Assembly (NCBI GenBank): GCA_002786715.1
Contig: PCTW01000010.1
Span: 55,738 to 119,737 of the forward strand
Direction: 5' to 3'
DNA length: 64,000 nucleotides
From: Bdellovibrio sp. CG22_combo_CG10-13_8_21_14_all_39_27
GTDB taxonomy: Bacteria > Bdellovibrionota > Bacteriovoracia > Bacteriovoracales > Bacteriovoracaceae
Shown: one piece after another, positions 60,860 through 64,000 of the stretch
Position numbering within the stretch: the stretch's first letter is position 1
Layout: every line of letters begins with the position of its first letter
Program-made: the position numbers and the translations under genes
Notes under the pieces: model-generated
Databases searched by the model: none
The model's input: only the letters and a program-made list of their open reading frames with translations
What the model was told of the DNA's origin: nothing

Positions 60860-63800
60860 CGAATGGTCTATGGGCTTTTGCGATATCATCAGCCTTATTA
60901 TACAGGTCTCTATCGAATTTCTTCAAACTTTTCCTGTATTGATCATCCATTTTACCCAATCTCTTGTTTACGCGACCACGAACTTTGATTGTCATGTCTT
61001 TTGCTACTGGATCAAAGTTTGATACGCCTTTTTCCATACCATCTTTAAAAGCAATGGCCGACAAAACTATTCCAATCGTTTCATTTGACAATTTTACATC
61101 AGATGCAGCTTTCATTTTATTGATAACGAGACTTGCATCGTCGTCAATCATGTCGGCCAGTTTTCCATCTCGAGAGAACCATCCACCAGATTCAGCATAA
61201 GCTTTGTTGATGTTTGCTACTTCTGCAAGACCTTTGGTTGTTAACAATTGAAGAGTTAAGCTTTCAGAGCCAAAGTTTCCTTTTGAGATTTCAGATTTTG
61301 CTTTAGCGATAAGTTGATCTGTTGAAAGAGACAACTGACCAGCAAGTGCTAATACTTGTCTGTAGTTTGAGCTATTGGCCTGAATCAACATGTTTGATCC
61401 TTTGAGTCCAGATGCTCTCAATTGATTTGTAAAAGTAATATCAAATTTCTTACCAAATCCTTTTAAGTCAACTGGAATTCTAATCGCGTCTTTGAAAGCA
61501 CTTAATGTTCTTGCAATGTTTGCGGAATTCATTTGATCGTCAACTAACACAAAAGCTGTATTTGTAGAAGTCTCCATCAACTTTTGAAGTTGACGAGCAA
61601 CTGTCCCGTTGCCATTGTCTACGACTACTGCGACTCTGTTCTGTAGACCTTTTTGAACTGCTTGTGCATTCAATTGATTGAGTGAAAGGTCAAGAACTGA
61701 AGCATTTGAAATACCTCCAAGATCTTGAATTGTTCTCAAAAGATTTGAGGCAAGAGCATCAGAATCAGTGATCACTACTGGTTTGCCAGCCTTATCAATG
61801 AATGGTGCTTTCACCATGGTTGTTAATTCTCTCGTCAATTCTCCTAGCTTTACACCTTGATAGTGGATATGCGCCTTAATGGTAATTGGAGAGTAAATAT
61901 CTCTTTCATCATTTACTAGAATCTTGGCATCTGAAAGATTAATTGTTCCATTCACTGATTCAACATCATCAAAAGTCTTTGTGATGATTGATGAGTTTGA
62001 ATCTGCTGTTAAAACAATTTTAAATGGTCCTTTATAACCACGGTTTGATTGGTTTGTGACAGAGATCTTGAGACCATTGGCTTGATTCAAAAGTAATTGT
62101 GAGTTTGTACTCAAGCCTGATAAGACCATCGGGTAATTAACTGACAATTGTTTTTGATCAGCAGCTTTCAATGTCCCTTGAGCTGCATTGTCAAAATGGC
62201 GACCTTGGATTTTAGCCTCTGCTTTTAATCCTGATGAAACTTTTAGTGTTGAAACAACTGAACCGCCAATTCTTGCATTACTAGGAATTGAACTCTTGCC
62301 AGCACCTTTGATAGTCACTTTGGATCTCGCTGGAATTTCAGCGATAGTAGAAGTTGTACCATCGTTAGAAGTTACTTTTATTCCTGTCGCTGCTTTTTGT
62401 CCGTAGTTAGAAATTGTGATGTTATGGAATACTGTTTCACTTGGTTGGAAAATTCCATCTTTTGCGGCAATTTTGTTAATTCCACCATCGATAACTTCAG
62501 AAGATTCGAAATCGAGAACATCATTTTCCGCATAGACTTTAGAAACTTCTTCAAATCTCTTTGAGCGGTGGAGTTCCGTTTGCTCTTGAATGTTTGAGTT
62601 GAAAGTTTCTTGTTCAGTTCTCGCAAAGTTAGCTGATCTGATGCTTTCATATACACTTGAGTAAGTGGTTCTATCAGCTGAAGCAAAGCTTCCCTTAAAT
62701 TCTTGGCTATCTCTTTCAGGGTTTTGAGCAAAAGCTTCTCTGTTTTGATCAAAAGCTGCTTGACGTGCAATAGGGAAGTCGCGGTTATAAGCACGAGCAT
62801 CAGCCTCAGTTCTTCCTTGGTTGAAGTGCTGATCATAGTTGCGGTCATAAGCTGTTGTCCGAGAGGCTTGATATGAATCATCATAGGCGCGTGCATAGAA
62901 TCCATCGATTTGTCTTAGGTATTCATAGCGATGAACTTCAACATAACGGAAGTCATATCCATCATTATAGGCTTTCTTCAAAATTTCTCTGCGACCTGAA
63001 TTATCTGTGCGATATCTTCCGCCGCGTCTTCCGTTATAGTCAGGAACTCTACGATCAAACGACCCTGCAAATTCACCTTCTAAGCTTTGAGACTGAAGAT
63101 TAACTTTTTCATATTTCTCGATCGCTTGGGCCTCACCGCGCGGAGTGCCAGTGCGATCACCTTCGCGAACCGAACGATCTAAGCCGGCCGTTTGACCTTG
63201 TTGTTGACCAACTTGAGCAGCATCTGAGCCTTGAGCGCGAGCACGACCTTGAGCAGTTCCTTCGATAGTTCCTGCATCAGAGTTACCTGCGCGACGACCT
63301 TCTGATGAACCTAATGTATTTCCTTCTGAACGTCCACGTGCCGAACCTTCACGGTCACCTTGATCTGAGCCACGTCTAAAATCTCTTTCTTGTCCTTCTC
63401 TTGTTCCAACAGTGTATCCGTCTCTATCTCCATCGCGACGACCATTGTCAGTTCCTTCTTGGTAGGCCAGTTCAGTCCCGTCTTGAGCTCCGTTTTCAGC
63501 GCCTACGCGTGCACCCTCTGCATTAACTTGGAGAACTTCGCGAATTAGGTTTTCACGATATTTTTCTCTCATCGCTACCATTTGACGGAATTCTTGAGTT
63601 CCTCTTTGAATTCTCATTTCAATCGGGGCGAGTTCTTTTTCAATTTTGTCTTCTGCTGCTTCAGCAACGATTAACTGTGGCTTCAATTGAGTAATTTTTC
63701 CTGCACGATCCATATTGTCTTGATCGATTTTTGCCATTTCAGCTTGCTTATCGCTTGCTGCTTTTCTCTTTTGTTGAAGAGCTTGTTTCTTGCTATTGAG

Positions 63801-64000
63801 ATCAGCTTGGGCCGCATTGTTAAGTGCTGTCTTGTTTTTAACAACAGTTTCTAATTGCGCGACTCTTTCCTTCATCTTTTCAACTTGCGCCTGACATTCA
63901 GAAGTCGGAGTTGCTGTACAGGCCGTTTCTGATTCAGCTAGTTTTGTTTTTACATCAGCTAATTTTTTTGTGGCATCATCTAAACCAGATTGAGTTTGTG
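60819..64000 (-). CDS. Large XXXG/XXXY-repeat protein, 5' end beyond the window
   Basis: The reading frame is open to the right edge (upstream residues include a TACTATPTSEC-like segment), so the start is missing; at least 1060 residues are encoded. The N-terminal part is coiled coil (MKERVAQLETVV, QALQQKRKAASDKQAEMAKI). It is followed by a four-residue periodic Gly region, a four-residue periodic Tyr/Phe region, then Ig/CARDB-like strands (VFHNITISNYGQKAATGIKV), a mixed alpha/beta part (RVAVVVDNGNGTVARQLQKL, TAFVLVDDQMNSANIARTL) and a helical basic end (VRGRVNKRLGKMDDQYRKS). It is probably exported, but the signal is not visible here. No known family recognised; the Gly pattern recalls the deca-GX3 motif of Yae1-like proteins. 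Confidence 0.8.
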   Translation of the reverse strand, partial: QTQSGLDDATKKLADVKTKLAESETACTATPTSECQAQVEKMKERVAQLETVVKNKTALNNAAQADLNSKKQALQQKRKAASDKQAEMAKIDQDNMDRAGKITQLKPQLIVAEAAEDKIEKELAPIEMRIQRGTQEFRQMVAMREKYRENLIREVLQVNAEGARVGAENGAQDGTELAYQEGTDNGRRDGDRDGYTVGTREGQERDFRRGSDQGDREGSARGRSEGNTLGSSEGRRAGNSDAGTIEGTAQGRARAQGSDAAQVGQQQGQTAGLDRSVREGDRTGTPRGEAQAIEKYEKVNLQSQSLEGEFAGSFDRRVPDYNGRRGGRYRTDNSGRREILKKAYNDGYDFRYVEVHRYEYLRQIDGFYARAYDDSYQASRTTAYDRNYDQHFNQGRTEADARAYNRDFPIARQAAFDQNREAFAQNPERDSQEFKGSFASADRTTYSSVYESIRSANFARTEQETFNSNIQEQTELHRSKRFEEVSKVYAENDVLDFESSEVIDGGINKIAAKDGIFQPSETVFHNITISNYGQKAATGIKVTSNDGTTSTIAEIPARSKVTIKGAGKSSIPSNARIGGSVVSTLKVSSGLKAEAKIQGRHFDNAAQGTLKAADQKQLSVNYPMVLSGLSTNSQLLLNQANGLKISVTNQSNRGYKGPFKIVLTADSNSSIITKTFDDVESVNGTINLSDAKILVNDERDIYSPITIKAHIHYQGVKLGELTRELTTMVKAPFIDKAGKPVVITDSDALASNLLRTIQDLGGISNASVLDLSLNQLNAQAVQKGLQNRVAVVVDNGNGTVARQLQKLMETSTNTAFVLVDDQMNSANIARTLSAFKDAIRIPVDLKGFGKKFDITFTNQLRASGLKGSNMLIQANSSNYRQVLALAGQLSLSTDQLIAKAKSEISKGNFGSESLTLQLLTTKGLAEVANINKAYAESGGWFSRDGKLADMIDDDASLVINKMKAASDVKLSNETIGIVLSAIAFKDGMEKGVSNFDPVAKDMTIKVRGRVNKRLGKMDDQYRKSLKKFDRDLYNKADDIAKAHRPFDVQESSDWSSNDR
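62589..62969 (-). repeat. Four-residue aromatic (XXXY/F) periodic region
   Basis: Counting from the Met codon at 63875, Tyr/Phe recur at every fourth residue: 303, 307, 311, 319, 327, 331, 335, 343, 347, 351, 363, 367, 375, then after a two-residue phase shift 393, 397, 405, 409, 417, 425. Intervening in-phase positions are mostly Arg, Asp or Ile. At DNA level this is a degenerate 12-base period. Confidence 0.85.
63132..63515 (-). repeat. Four-residue Gly (XXXG) periodic region
   Basis: Counting from the Met codon at 63875, Gly occupies 18 of 20 positions spaced by four from residue 121 to 197, and again 202, 206, 210 and 223, 227, 231, 239, 243, 247. The other positions are mostly Arg, Asp, Glu, Gln and Ser. 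The pattern is long and exact enough to be structural. Confidence 0.88.

Overview
The window looks like chromosomal DNA from a small-genome-style, AT-rich (roughly 38-40% G+C by eye) Gram-negative bacterium, most plausibly a predatory member of the Bdellovibrionota, Bacteriovorax/Peredibacter/Halobacteriovorax-like. That is an inference from the gene mix: a dense set of signal-peptide proteins with no recognisable family, many different secreted peptidases, a twitch-domain radical SAM protein, a histone-H1-like/SWIB fusion, system II cytochrome c biogenesis and a PutA with a C-terminal extension. No phage, insertion sequence, plasmid or CRISPR signature was seen. Genes are packed tightly, with convergent pairs that often share stop-codon bases, and no gene-free stretch reaches 300 bases.

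Layout. 0-9.8 kb: large secreted proteins of unknown function, MtgA transglycosylase, a trypsin-like lipoprotein and a lipoate ligase. 9.8-16.5 kb: a heterodimeric ABC exporter followed by an orphan PAS histidine kinase, a solitary C5 cytosine methyltransferase and a protein that looks like an ABC ATPase stripped of its Walker A motif. 16.5-20.2 kb: an MnmA-like PP-loop protein lacking both catalytic cysteines, an M28 peptidase, then the true MnmA. 20.2-24 kb: small proteins, tRNA-Leu(GAG) and a three-gene operon around a papain-like protease. 24-31.4 kb: desaturase, radical SAM protein, APRT, M14 carboxypeptidase, acylphosphatase, HExxH protein. 31.5-37.5 kb: CcsA/ResB cytochrome c assembly, thiamine pyrophosphokinase, a small cytochrome c. 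37.6-44.5 kb: H1-SWIB protein, RluF, a secreted gene pair, uridine kinase. 44.5-53.4 kb: PutA-ProC proline module, hotdog protein, LysR regulator, NIF3, TPR protein. 53.4-64 kb: a mostly minus-strand block of exported proteins, including two with the same C-terminal motif, a very small subtilase-like protein, and a long protein built on a four-residue periodicity that runs off the right edge.

How it works together. Housekeeping genes (mnmA, apt, udk, rluF, putA, proC, mtgA) are interspersed with a secretome rich in proteases (trypsin-like, M28, C1, M14, HExxH, S8-like), which fits a proteolytic or predatory lifestyle. Several promoters can be read: sigma70-type with 17-18 bp spacers, a sigma28 (FliA)-type site upstream of the 855-residue exported protein, and several whose -10 box lies 6-8 bases before an ATG that lacks a Shine-Dalgarno, which suggests leaderless mRNAs. 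The strongest candidates for something undescribed are the right-hand exported-protein block (shared FxxISNRYS tail, XXXG/XXXY repeats, overlapping compact subtilase) and the divergent pair of a cysteine-less MnmA paralogue and a Walker-A-less ABC-like protein.
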